Origin: Pseudomonas sp. RIT-562
GTDB taxonomy: Bacteria; Pseudomonadota; Gammaproteobacteria; Pseudomonadales; Pseudomonadaceae
Length of the DNA: 64,000 nucleotides
NCBI RefSeq assembly: GCF_026241895.1
Contig: NZ_JAPJIV010000024.1
Span: 1-64,000, forward strand
Direction of reading: 5' to 3'
Shown here: positions 36,509 through 44,577 of the stretch, in pieces
Numbering within the stretch: the stretch's first letter is position 1
Layout of the letters: each line of letters begins with the position of its first letter
Notes under the pieces: generated by a model
Seen by the model: the letters and a program-made list of their open reading frames with translations, nothing else
Told to the model about the DNA's origin: nothing
Database searches by the model: none
Made by a program: the position numbers and the translations under genes

Positions 36509-38452
36509 TCAAACCCCATCAAGCGTTCGCCGAACCTTGTCCAGCAGCTCATTGATCTGGAACGGCTTGACCAGCATTTCCATACGATCGCCAAGAAACA
36601 CCTGGCGGTTGATCGCATTTTCCGTGTAGCCGGTCATGAACAGGATGGGCAACTGTGGGCGCCAGCCACGTGCGACGTCCGCCAGCTCGCGGCCGGTCAT
36701 GCGCGGCAGGCCGACGTCGGTCAGCAGCAGCTGGATCGACGAGTCGCCCTGCAGTTGCTCAAGGGCACTTTCAATGTCGCCGACCTGGGTACAGCGGTAT
36801 CCGGCGTCCATCAGCACCTCGGCGACGAACATGCGCACCGAAGGCATGTCCTCGACGATCAGCACATGCTCGCCATCCCCCTGGGCCTCAGCCGTGGGTT
36901 GAATCTTCTCAGTGGTCGTCGGATCGGAAGTGGCGGGCAGCATGATGGTGACTTCGGTGCCGCGGCGCGCCACGCTGCGGATGTGCGCGTCGCCGCCGGA
37001 CTGGCGGGCGAAGCCGTAAATGGTCGACAGGCCTAGCCCGGTGCCCTGACCCAAGGGTTTGGTGGTGAAAAACGGGTCGAAGACCTTGTCGATGACGCTA
37101 TGGTCGATACCCGTCCCATCGTCGCGCACGGCGAGGGCGACATATGCACCGTCCGCCAGGTTGGGATCGCCATGGGAAAAGGCGGCATAGGTGCTGACCC
37201 AGATATTGCCGCCCTGGGGCAGCGCATCCCGTGCATTGATCACCAAGTTGAGCACGGCACTTTCCAGCTGGACCGGGTCGACCAGGGCGATCGCTGCCTT
37301 GGAAGTCAGTTCAAGCTTCAGGGCAATACGCTCGCCGATGGTGCGCACCAGTAACTCTTCCAGTGAGCGCACCTGGGCATTGATATCGACGGGCCGGGTG
37401 TCGAGCGGCTGCTGGCGGGCAAACGCCAGCAGGCGATGAGTCAGCGAAGCGGCACTCATGGCAGAGCTCAACGCCGCTTCGGTGTAGAACTGGACCTTGT
37501 CGGTGCGTGACGCCGCGATGCGTTTCTGGATCAGTTCCAGGCTGGTGATGATGCCGGTCAGCAGGTTGTTGAAGTCATGGGCGATACCGCCGGTGAGCTT
37601 GCCCAGCGCATCCATCTTCTGCACTTGCAGCAACTGCGCCTCGGTGCGCGCGCGTTGAGCGACTTCGTTGGCCAGCTGGGTCGTGGCGTCATCCAGGCGT
37701 GCCAGGTGCGAGCGCTCGCGATGACGATGCTCGGTGACGTCCTCGACGAACACCAGGCTGAGTTCAGGGGTGCGATAGGGTGACAGCTGCCATTCGGTCT
37801 CGCGGATTTCGCCGTGCACGCGCATGTTCAGCGTGCCTTTCCAGCGCTCGCCATACGCCAGGCGCAGGCGCAGTTCATCGATGACGGCGCCCTGGTCCGG
37901 GGCAAAACACTCGCGCAGGGATTCCGGATCGAGGTTGTCCTGCACCAGTTGGGCAAACGCGTGGTTGCATTCATGCACCTTGAGCTGCGCGTCCAGCACT
38001 GCGATAGGCGCGGAGACGTTGACGAAAATTTCGCGAAAACGCGCCTCGCTTTCCCGCAGGGCGTTTTCTGTTTCACGCACCCGCAGCAGGGTGCGCAGAG
38101 TCGCCAGCAGCACATCCGGGTCGACCGGGTGAATCAGGTAGGCATCCGCGCCTGCGTTCAGGCCGGTGATGATATCGCCGGTCTGGATCGACGCCGCCGA
38201 CACATGAATCACCGGGAGCAGGGCGGTAGCCGGTTCGCAGCGCAGCTTGCGCACGATGTCAAAACCGCTCATGTCCGGCAGGTTGACGTCGAGAATCAAC
38301 GCGTCGAGCGCAACACTGTCGATCAGCTCGAGCCCCTCGCCACCGGTGCCAGCCTCCAGCACCTCATAGCCGTGGCGCTCCAGGCGCCGGCGCAAGGCAT
38401 AACGCGTGGCGACGTTGTCATCAACGATCAGCAGGCGGATGTCACGTTTCAT
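36509..38452 (-). CDS. REC-PAS-HisKA-HATPase-REC hybrid histidine kinase
   Basis: A 647-residue soluble kinase with receivers at both ends. The N-terminal REC has LLIVDDN and phospho-aspartate D55 (LILDVNLPDM). A PAS region follows (FREIFVNVSAPIAVLDAQL). The H-box is LGKLTGGIAHDFNNLLTG, the ATP boxes QLESAVLNLVINARDAL and GTGLGLSTIYG, and the C-terminal REC has LLLTDVGLPRM. Start MKRDIRLL (38452) overlaps the upstream kinase gene by 11 bases. Last gene of the stressosome-like operon; it probably receives signals from that complex. Confidence 0.88.
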   Translation of the reverse strand: MKRDIRLLIVDDNVATRYALRRRLERHGYEVLEAGTGGEGLELIDSVALDALILDVNLPDMSGFDIVRKLRCEPATALLPVIHVSAASIQTGDIITGLNAGADAYLIHPVDPDVLLATLRTLLRVRETENALRESEARFREIFVNVSAPIAVLDAQLKVHECNHAFAQLVQDNLDPESLRECFAPDQGAVIDELRLRLAYGERWKGTLNMRVHGEIRETEWQLSPYRTPELSLVFVEDVTEHRHRERSHLARLDDATTQLANEVAQRARTEAQLLQVQKMDALGKLTGGIAHDFNNLLTGIITSLELIQKRIAASRTDKVQFYTEAALSSAMSAASLTHRLLAFARQQPLDTRPVDINAQVRSLEELLVRTIGERIALKLELTSKAAIALVDPVQLESAVLNLVINARDALPQGGNIWVSTYAAFSHGDPNLADGAYVALAVRDDGTGIDHSVIDKVFDPFFTTKPLGQGTGLGLSTIYGFARQSGGDAHIRSVARRGTEVTIMLPATSDPTTTEKIQPTAEAQGDGEHVLIVEDMPSVRMFVAEVLMDAGYRCTQVGDIESALEQLQGDSSIQLLLTDVGLPRMTGRELADVARGWRPQLPILFMTGYTENAINRQVFLGDRMEMLVKPFQINELLDKVRRTLDGV

Positions 38453-39314
38453 CGGCGGGCTCCATGGCAATGGCCAGCGGGATGATCACGAAAAAAGTCG
38501 AGCCCAGGCCCGGCTTGCTCTCCAGGCCGACTTCGCCACCCAGCAGCTCGGCAAAACGTTTGCACAGGGACAATCCGAGCCCGGTGCCACGCAAACGCTT
38601 CTGCAGCGGCGAGTCGACTTGGGAAAAGTCCTCGAACAATGCGCCATGTAGCTCCGGGGCGATACCTATTCCTGTGTCGCTGACGGCAAAACGTACGTGA
38701 GTCTCGTTGTGCAGCCTTGCCGAAACCCGCACTTCGCCGCGGGTAGTGAACTTCAGCGAGTTGGAAATGAAGTTGCGCAGGATCTGCGCGAGCTTCTTGT
38801 CATCGGTGAACAGCTTGGGCAGGCCCACCGGTTCTTCGAAGATCAGGTCCACGGCACTGGCATCGACAATCGGCCGGAACATCCCGCGCAAGGCAGCGAA
38901 CAGGTCGAACATGTCGAACCAGGCAGGGGAAATATTGATGCGCCCGGCTTCGATCTTTGCCAGGTCGAGCAGGTCGTCGACCATGTCGCTGAGCTCGCGT
39001 GCAGCGTTGCTGACGAACGCCACTTGTTTGTGCTGTTCGACACTCAGGGGGCCGTCGAGCTCATCGGTCAACAGCCCGGTGATGCTCAGGATCGAGCCCA
39101 GGGGCGTGCGAAACTCGTGGCTCATGTACGACAGGAAGCGACTCTTGAGGTCCGACGCCTGGCGCAACTGATCAGCCTGGGTATCGAGTTCGGCGTACAG
39201 CGCCAGGACGCCCTGGTTGGTTTCGTCGAGCTCCTCGCGCAGGGCGTTGGCCTCGGCCTGCAGCTGTGCGACCAGGGCCGCCTGCTCGTCGTGATGGGTG
39301 GGTGCATCAGCCAT
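38442..39314 (-). CDS. Soluble sensor histidine kinase (stressosome-linked)
   Basis: A 290-residue cytoplasmic kinase with an N-terminal coiled coil (residues ~10-58), HisKA with H-box FLSYMSHEFRTPLGSILS, and HATPase_c boxes LRNFISNSLKFT, VSDTGIGIAPEL and RGTGLGLSLCKRF. No separate sensor domain, so input must come by protein contact. The start at 39314 overlaps the end of the phosphatase gene by eight bases. In Vibrio, stressosome (RsbRSTX) loci are likewise followed by two-component genes. Confidence 0.88.
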   Translation of the reverse strand: MADAPTHHDEQAALVAQLQAEANALREELDETNQGVLALYAELDTQADQLRQASDLKSRFLSYMSHEFRTPLGSILSITGLLTDELDGPLSVEQHKQVAFVSNAARELSDMVDDLLDLAKIEAGRINISPAWFDMFDLFAALRGMFRPIVDASAVDLIFEEPVGLPKLFTDDKKLAQILRNFISNSLKFTTRGEVRVSARLHNETHVRFAVSDTGIGIAPELHGALFEDFSQVDSPLQKRLRGTGLGLSLCKRFAELLGGEVGLESKPGLGSTFFVIIPLAIAMEPADET

Positions 39315-40317
39315 GATGGGTCTCCAGCGCAATGACCACTACCGTGACGTCGTCGCGTCCGCGGCAAAAATCGCGGTGCAAGATGGCGGCAATCACGGCG
39401 GGATGGCGGTGCACCAGGCCGGGGTAATCTTGCAGGTTCCAACGGGACTGCAGGCCGTCGCTGTACATGATCAATAGTTGTCCGTTCACTTGAGCATAGT
39501 CAAAGGGTTGCGCCTTTCGATATTGCCCCCCGACGATGCCGGGGTGTGACGCCAGGCCGCGTGATTTTCCGGGGGCGATCAGGCAGGCGCCGATGTTGCC
39601 GATGCCGACGAATTTCAACGCGTCGGCGTCGCCATCGTAATGCGCGATGGCCAGGGCTCCGCCGCGGGTGCCGATCATGTCGCGATGAATGTCTTCCAGA
39701 AGCATGACCGGGGTGGTGAATGGCGCCAGGGCGAAGGTCTTCTCACCCGCACGTGCGGCCCGTTCGGCGTCCTCGCCATGGCCCAGGCCATCGATGACCA
39801 GGGCGCTGATGCGCGGGCCGTCAAAGGCCAGGTGCCAGACATCGCCACAGGCCGGATCGTTGCGCAGGGAGTGCTGGCTGACACCGAAGCGCTGGTCCGC
39901 AGCCTTGTCGCCCCTGGGATAGAGGCGGGCGAGCAGCACGGCGCCCCGTGAGTCGGCATGCACGTCGAACACTTCGGTCTGGCGTGACACCGCACCCAGG
40001 CCGATGCCCTGGGTGCCGCCCGTAGAAAATCCATCGGCCATGCAGGCTTCGAGGTCAAAGCCCTTGGCCCGATCGATGGCGAGCATTTCGATCCCGGCAC
40101 CTGCCGCGCGTGGCAGTACCCGCAGGTGCAGCTCGCCGCTGGCGGCATGCTTGAGGATATTACTGGCAAGCTCGGTGGCGACCAGCGCGACGCGCCCGGC
40201 ATCAACGGCGTCGAAGCCGTTGTGCTCGGCAAGTTTCTGCGCGGTACGCCGGGCGTGCCCGATCTGGCTGTTGTCTTCGATGGCTAAAACCTGCGTCATC
40301 GAACCGCTGATATTCAT
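39307..40317 (-). CDS. RsbX-like phosphatase fused to an RsbT/RsbW-type ATPase domain
   Basis: A 336-residue fusion. The N-terminal ~130 residues form a GHKL anti-sigma-type ATPase domain (VALVATELASNILKHAASGE, and a GGTQGIGLGAV box). The C-terminal ~190 residues are a PP2C/SpoIIE phosphatase with ALVIDGLGHGEDA, MYSDGLQSRW and GRDDVTVVVIAL, the RsbX pattern. It would dephosphorylate RsbR/RsbS and reset the complex. The start at 40317 overlaps the rsbT stop (ATGA); an ATG two codons upstream is an alternative. Confidence 0.85.
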   Translation of the reverse strand: MNISGSMTQVLAIEDNSQIGHARRTAQKLAEHNGFDAVDAGRVALVATELASNILKHAASGELHLRVLPRAAGAGIEMLAIDRAKGFDLEACMADGFSTGGTQGIGLGAVSRQTEVFDVHADSRGAVLLARLYPRGDKAADQRFGVSQHSLRNDPACGDVWHLAFDGPRISALVIDGLGHGEDAERAARAGEKTFALAPFTTPVMLLEDIHRDMIGTRGGALAIAHYDGDADALKFVGIGNIGACLIAPGKSRGLASHPGIVGGQYRKAQPFDYAQVNGQLLIMYSDGLQSRWNLQDYPGLVHRHPAVIAAILHRDFCRGRDDVTVVVIALETHHG

Positions 40318-40718
40318 ACCCATCGCGTGATCGTTATGCGAGTGCCCTTGCCGGGCGCCGTATCGAGTTCGAACTCTTCCACCAGGCGTTTGGCACCGGT
40401 CAGGCCCAGGCCGAGACCGCCGCCGGAGGTCCAGCCATCGGTCATCGCCAGCTTGATGTCGGGGATGCCCGGGCCTTCATCGCGGAACACCAGGCGCAAG
40501 CCGGTGCGGGCGTTGTCGTCGAGTATTTGCCAATCCATGTCGCCACCACCGCCATACACCATGGTGTTGCGCGCCAGCTCACTGACCGCTGTCACCATCT
40601 TGGTCAGGTCGATCAGGCGCATGCCGCATTCAGTGGCCAGCTTGCGCGCAGTCTGGCGCGCCAGGACCACGTCCTGCTCAATCTGAATGGGCTGGCTGCC
40701 ACTGCTGCGCACGTTCAT
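40314..40718 (-). CDS. rsbT: RsbT-like serine kinase of the stressosome
   Basis: A 134-residue GHKL-fold kinase. The ATP-binding N box is MVTAVSELARNTMVYGGGG, the G boxes FRDEGPGIPDI and GGGLGLGLTGAKRLV. Small size and position after the RsbS gene mark it as RsbT, the switch kinase that phosphorylates RsbR and RsbS and is then released to act downstream. It is coupled by overlaps on both sides (40715-40718 and 40314-40317). No sigma-B or RsbU gene is present here. Confidence 0.88.
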   Translation of the reverse strand: MNVRSSGSQPIQIEQDVVLARQTARKLATECGMRLIDLTKMVTAVSELARNTMVYGGGGDMDWQILDDNARTGLRLVFRDEGPGIPDIKLAMTDGWTSGGGLGLGLTGAKRLVEEFELDTAPGKGTRITITRWV

Positions 40719-41077
40719 TGCTCACGTACTCGATCCTGCAGCAATTTCATCCCGCGCTCGACGTTCAGGGCCGTGCTCACACCCGGCAGGGTCATGCCGA
40801 GCTCGACCAGGGTGATCGCCACCGCCGGCTGCATGCCCACCAGCACGGTCTGCGCATCCATGATCCGCGACAGGCCGGAGATGGTGCCAATCATGCGGCC
40901 GATAAACGAGTCGACCATGTCCAGCGCCGAAATGTCGATCAGCACCCCGCGAGCGGAAGTCCGGTTGATGCGCTCGGACAGATCGTCCTGGAGCGTCAGG
41001 GCCAACTGGTCATGCATGTCGACCTGGATGGTCACCAGAAGGAAGTCGCCCATCTGCAGAATTGGAATGCGTTCCAT
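40715..41077 (-). CDS. rsbS: RsbS-like STAS antagonist protein
   Basis: A 120-residue single STAS-domain protein. The phosphorylatable loop is DISALDMVDSFIGRMIG (near residues 48-64), with the serine expected at the RsbS position. It begins MERIPILQMGDFLLVTIQ, the usual RsbS opening. It should form the stressosome core with RsbR and hold RsbT until phosphorylated. Starts four bases after the rsbR stop. Confidence 0.9.
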   Translation of the reverse strand: MERIPILQMGDFLLVTIQVDMHDQLALTLQDDLSERINRTSARGVLIDISALDMVDSFIGRMIGTISGLSRIMDAQTVLVGMQPAVAITLVELGMTLPGVSTALNVERGMKLLQDRVREQ

Positions 41078-41081
41078 CGGC

Positions 41082-41933
41082 TTAACCCGCCTTGTTGACA
41101 GACAACCCCAGGCGGGTCAGGGCCAGTTTCAGCGCGTCGGCCAGGTTGGCCTTGGTGACGACGCCTTGCAGGTCCAGCCCCAGGTGCACGATGGTCTGGG
41201 CGATCTGCGGACGCACGCCACTGATGATGCAATCGGCGCCCATCAGGCGAATCGCCGTGACGGTCTTGAGCAGATGTTGGGCCACCAGGGTATCGACCGT
41301 TGGCACGCCGGTGATGTCGATGATGGCGATTTCCGAGCCGGTGTCGACGATGCGCTGCAGCAAAGATTCCATCACCACCTGGGTGCGTTGCGAATCCAGG
41401 GTGCCAATCATTGGCAGGGCCAGTACGCCATCCCAGAGCTTGACCACCGGCGTCGACAGTTCCAGCAATTCTTCCTGCTGACGCTTGATCACCGCTTCGC
41501 GGGACTTCTGAAAAGTGCGGATGGTATGCATGCCCAGGGAGTCGAGCAGCTCGGAGACTTCCCACAGCTGTTCGGCCAGCAGCGCCGGGTTGTCCTGGTA
41601 ATGATTTTGCAGCATCGCAAACAGCGGGCCCTTGAGCGAGAAGATGAAGCTGGCCGTCTGATGGGAGTCCTGGCCGAGCAGGGCACGGCTGTGAGACAGC
41701 TTCTCGAGGAACAGGCGGATTTCGTCCCAACCGGGTGCCGCGACGTTCTGGCCATTGCCTTTTTCCAGGCCGGCGACGATCAACTGCAGCAATTCCGCAG
41801 TCTGTTGCTTGAGGTCCTGTTCCTTCACGTTGCGTGAGGCGCCGTTGGTTTCCAGGCGTTGGGTCCAGTCAGCCAACAGTTGATTGTGGTTGGTCTTCAT
41901 TGCTTCGAGTGTGCTGGTCTGCAGTGCCGCCAT
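41082..41933 (-). CDS. rsbR: RsbR-like stressosome sensor/scaffold protein
   Basis: A 283-residue RsbR paralogue. The N-terminal ~150 residues form a helical sensory domain of the RsbRD type (LLADWTQRLETNGASR; HTIRTFQKSREAVIKRQQEE as linker helix). The C-terminal STAS domain is ~160-275, with IIDITGVPTVDTLVAQHL carrying the threonines phosphorylated in RsbR proteins. First gene of the operon; the start at 41933 has an AAGGAG site. The sensor domain is not heme-, flavin- or PAS-like, so the stimulus is unknown. Confidence 0.88.
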   Translation of the reverse strand: MAALQTSTLEAMKTNHNQLLADWTQRLETNGASRNVKEQDLKQQTAELLQLIVAGLEKGNGQNVAAPGWDEIRLFLEKLSHSRALLGQDSHQTASFIFSLKGPLFAMLQNHYQDNPALLAEQLWEVSELLDSLGMHTIRTFQKSREAVIKRQQEELLELSTPVVKLWDGVLALPMIGTLDSQRTQVVMESLLQRIVDTGSEIAIIDITGVPTVDTLVAQHLLKTVTAIRLMGADCIISGVRPQIAQTIVHLGLDLQGVVTKANLADALKLALTRLGLSVNKAG

Positions 41934-42146
41934 GTGCCTGAACTCCTTGAAATTGTTGGCCGATTACGAAAATTTTGGATCGGCGCAAAGCAGTGACATT
42001 TGCCGTTCGAAATAGTTGTCCTGCTGCGCAGTTATTTATCATCTCACACAGCGTAGGTGATCATCGATTGAACGTTGTGGCAGGCGCGGATTCGAATCTA
42101 CAAGGCGACTGTTTCAGCCTGCCGTGTACTGATTAACGAGGTACCT
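41934..42146. other. Intergenic region upstream of rsbR and the small acidic gene
   Basis: About 210 bases between divergent genes. It must hold the promoters of the stressosome operon (leftwards) and of the acidic-protein gene (rightwards). The rsbR ribosome site (AAGGAG) is visible near 41943-41948. I recognised no clear operator, inverted repeat or extra reading frame. Confidence 0.5.
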
Positions 42147-42416
42147 ATGAAAGACGACTCGATGACGCAGCAGCAGGATCAAGCGGTGGACCGCAATGAT
42201 CCGGCGATAGACCCACAGACTCCCGGCGACGGCGCTGCTTCGCAACAGCCGACCAGCGCACCGACCAGCGCACCGGACAGCGCCGACTCGGCGGTGGATC
42301 AAAAAAACCAGCACGACGATAACGACAACGAATTCAGCCCGGGCTTCAAACCGCAGCCTGACCGAGCCCAGCCAGGCGATGACACCGATGGTGATATCGA
42401 CACCGATGGCGGCTAG
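42147..42416 (+). CDS. Small acidic, disordered hypothetical protein
   Basis: An 89-residue protein rich in Asp, Gln, Pro, Ser and Ala, with a duplicated PTSAP segment, no cysteine and no hydrophobic core; ends GDIDTDGG. It should be intrinsically disordered and strongly acidic. The start MKDDSMTQQ has a GAGG site; a rho-independent terminator follows 20 bases after the stop, supporting a real transcript. I do not recognise the family; similar small proteins in pseudomonads are unannotated. Confidence 0.7.
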   Translation: MKDDSMTQQQDQAVDRNDPAIDPQTPGDGAASQQPTSAPTSAPDSADSAVDQKNQHDDNDNEFSPGFKPQPDRAQPGDDTDGDIDTDGG

Positions 42417-42436
42417 GCGCTGACCGCACACAAAGA

Positions 42437-42465
42437 GGCCGCATCCTGGGATGCGGCCTTTTTTT
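42437..42465 (+). terminator. Rho-independent terminator
   Basis: GGCCGCATCC-TGG-GATGCGGCC stem followed by seven T residues, 20 bases after the acidic-protein gene. On the opposite strand it also lies just past the DUF4142 gene, but the U-tract there is weaker. Confidence 0.92.
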
Positions 42466-42475
42466 GTCCAACAGC

Positions 42476-42997
42476 TTATTTGCTCGGGTGAGCGGCTTGC
42501 AGCTTCTTGGCTTCAGCCAGATGTTTTTCCAGCGCGGGCAGCATTTTTTGCGCGAAGGCCTTCAGCTCGGTGGCGCCTTTGACTTTGTCGTCAGTCACGG
42601 TGTTGGCTTGCTTCTTGAACAGCTCGATCGTTTCTTCGTGAGCCTTCACCTGATTGTTGGCGTAGGCGGCATCGAAGGATTCATCGCGCACTTCAAGAAT
42701 CTTTTCCTTGGCTTGCTTCACCAGCGTCGTAGTGTCCGGTACTTCGATATCGTTTTTCTGTGCCAGCGCCGCCAATTCATCGTTGGCTTTGGAATGGTCG
42801 GTGATCATCATATTGGCAAAAGCCTTGATGTCAGCCGACGAGCTTTTCTCCAGGGCCAGGCGGCTGGTTTCGATTTCGGCAATCCCGCCTGCAGCGGCAT
42901 TGTCGACGAAGTCATTGTCGGTCGCGGCAAACGCCGAGCCCATGCCAGCGCTCAACGCTACGGCCAGTGCCAGGTTACGCAGGGTGAATCCGTCCAT
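42476..42997 (-). CDS. DUF4142 periplasmic protein
   Basis: A 173-residue secreted protein. The signal peptide is MDGFTLRNLALAVALSAG to AFA; the mature part is a helical, ferritin-like-looking DUF4142 domain with FVDNAAAGGIAEIETSRLAL, MMITDHSKANDEL (conserved His) and AYANNQVKAHEETIELF. DUF4142 proteins are frequent in stress-induced or outer-envelope settings; function is unknown. A GGAGA ribosome site precedes the ATG. Convergent with the acidic-protein gene. Confidence 0.88.
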   Translation of the reverse strand: MDGFTLRNLALAVALSAGMGSAFAATDNDFVDNAAAGGIAEIETSRLALEKSSSADIKAFANMMITDHSKANDELAALAQKNDIEVPDTTTLVKQAKEKILEVRDESFDAAYANNQVKAHEETIELFKKQANTVTDDKVKGATELKAFAQKMLPALEKHLAEAKKLQAAHPSK

Positions 42998-43061
42998 TGA
43001 TCATTCTCCACACAGGTTTTTATGAGCGATCCGTTGATCGTTAATGAATGGAGGTCGACGA

Positions 43062-43151
43062 ATGGCTAAAGGTTTTATCGCGTTTGAGCCAGGACGACGA
43101 ACGGACATGCCCGGTATCGACAGAACCGGTCAACCGAGGCCATTCTGGTAG
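43062..43151 (+). CDS. Possible 29-residue small protein
   Basis: ATG at 43062 preceded by GGAGG seven bases upstream opens a 29-codon frame (MAKGFIAFEPG..., ending PRPFW) closed by TAG at 43149. It is basic, with no membrane segment. It lies in the gap between DUF4142 and the YdcH-like gene, on the latter's strand. The ribosome site is strong, but the frame is short and I know no homologue; it could be a leader peptide or chance. Confidence 0.35.
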   Translation: MAKGFIAFEPGRRTDMPGIDRTGQPRPFW

Positions 43152-43205
43152 TTGGTGAACGCAATTGATCGCGTTTACTGCCGATCAACGAAACGGAGGT
43201 GTTCC

Positions 43206-43445
43206 ATGCCGGTGACCCACGATCTGTATCAGGACCTGAAACTGACCAAGGAAGAGATCCAGCAAAAACGCACCAAGGATCCATTACTGGATTCACTGAT
43301 CAACAAGTATTCACAAGCCGATGCCGACGTGGTGAAGGCCGAGACCGCCCAGTCGGACGCGCCCAGCGATGATGCGCTGAAGAAGCTCAAGGAGAAGCGT
43401 TTGCAGGTCAAGGACAAGATCGTCAAGCAACTTCAGGCACCTTAA
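43206..43445 (+). CDS. YdcH-like (DUF465) small protein
   Basis: A 79-residue, highly charged helical hairpin protein with the DUF465 features DPLLDSLINKYSQADADVVKAE-type heptads and the ending LKEKRLQVKDKIVKQL. Start MPVTHDLYQD has a GGAGG site; an upstream in-frame ATG gives an unlikely cysteine-rich extension. Function of the family is unknown. Confidence 0.82.
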   Translation: MPVTHDLYQDLKLTKEEIQQKRTKDPLLDSLINKYSQADADVVKAETAQSDAPSDDALKKLKEKRLQVKDKIVKQLQAP

Positions 43446-43455
43446 GAACCCTAAC

Positions 43456-43488
43456 CTGCAGGAGCCCGCAGCAAGTTGGCTCCTGCAG
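43456..43488. repeat. Inverted repeat between convergent genes
   Basis: Perfect 11-base arms CTGCAGGAGCC and GGCTCCTGCAG with an 11-base loop, between the DUF465 gene and the lactonase-like gene whose stop is at 43489. It lacks a T-run, so it is either a REP remnant or a weak bidirectional terminator. Confidence 0.7.
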
Positions 43489-44577
43489 CTACTGAAGTGC
43501 CTTGGCCAGCGGCAAGCGCACCATGTGATCGGCCTTCAACGACCCGAAGTACAACCATTCACCGTACTCGCGCACGGTCGTGATCGGCGAATAATTGTCG
43601 CGGCTGCCATCCTGCAAATTGGTAATCACCTTACCCTCCAAATCCAGCCCAAGGACGAACCCACGCTTTTCCACCGGCTTGGGCAGTACGCTCAGGGCCC
43701 GGGCAATCACCTTGCGCACGAACGGATGCGGTGCCGTGGCATCCAGCAGGGCGTTGCGCGGGGAGTAAAGCGCCACCCAAAAGCGGTTCTCGCCATTGAA
43801 CGACAGGTTGTCCGGCAACCCCGGCAGGTTGTCGATGAACACATCATGAGTGCCGGCTTTCGGCCCGCTCAGCCAGTAACGGCTGATGCGATAAGCGCCT
43901 GTCTCGTTGACCAGTACGAAGCTGTCGTCCGGGCCCAGGGTTACGCCGTTGGCGAACTGCAGCTGGTCCAGCAGCACGGTCGTCTTGCCGGTCTGGAAGT
44001 CATAACGCAGCAAGCGGCCGTCACCCCCGTGCTCAATGATCGCATCGCCATCGCTGCCATAGCCGAACCGGCTGGAAGCATCACTGAAATAGGCGTAATG
44101 CCCGGATTTGTCGATGGCCACATCGTCGGTAAAACCAAAGGGCACGCCGTTGGCCTCAGTGGCCAACGGGATCAGGCGTCCTTGGGCGTCCAGGGACAGC
44201 AGCCCCTTGACCCCGTCGGCTATCACCAGCAAACCATTGGGATGCCGCGCCAGGCCCAAAGGCCGGCCACCGGTGTCGGCCAAGACCTTGGTGGTCTTGC
44301 CGTCGAGGCTGGTGCGGATCAACCGACCGTCATGCAGCCCGGTGATCAGGGCGCTGTCTTCCAGCAGCAAGGCCTCCGGCCCTTCGATGTTCACGGCACC
44401 GACGGGCTCCACCGCTTTGAGTCGCTGGTTGTCGGCATACACACCACTGGTTAGCGAAGGTGCCGCAGGCGGGTTCCAGGCCACCGGCTGCACCTTGGTC
44501 GGCATCAGCAACAGGAACGCGGCAATGGCCACCAGCACCAACACCACAACATGACGAAACCTCAAGGATCGACTCAC
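43489..44577 (-). CDS. SMP-30/strictosidine synthase-like beta-propeller protein
   Basis: A 362-residue protein with an N-terminal membrane anchor or uncleaved signal (VVVLVLVAIAAFLLLMP) and a six-bladed propeller related to gluconolactonase/strictosidine synthase-like esterases (GRPLGLARHPNGLLVIAD, DDVAIDKSGHYAYFSDASSRF, FANGVTLGPDDSFVLVNETG, GLPDNLSFNGENRFWVAL). The GTG start at 44577 is chosen because it overlaps the upstream TGA (GTGA) and gives the membrane segment; an ATG further up would read through the desaturase gene. Translational coupling points to a shared pathway, perhaps hydrolysis of a lactone or ester made by the hydroxylase. Confidence 0.82.
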   Translation of the reverse strand: MSRSLRFRHVVVLVLVAIAAFLLLMPTKVQPVAWNPPAAPSLTSGVYADNQRLKAVEPVGAVNIEGPEALLLEDSALITGLHDGRLIRTSLDGKTTKVLADTGGRPLGLARHPNGLLVIADGVKGLLSLDAQGRLIPLATEANGVPFGFTDDVAIDKSGHYAYFSDASSRFGYGSDGDAIIEHGGDGRLLRYDFQTGKTTVLLDQLQFANGVTLGPDDSFVLVNETGAYRISRYWLSGPKAGTHDVFIDNLPGLPDNLSFNGENRFWVALYSPRNALLDATAPHPFVRKVIARALSVLPKPVEKRGFVLGLDLEGKVITNLQDGSRDNYSPITTVREYGEWLYFGSLKADHMVRLPLAKALQ

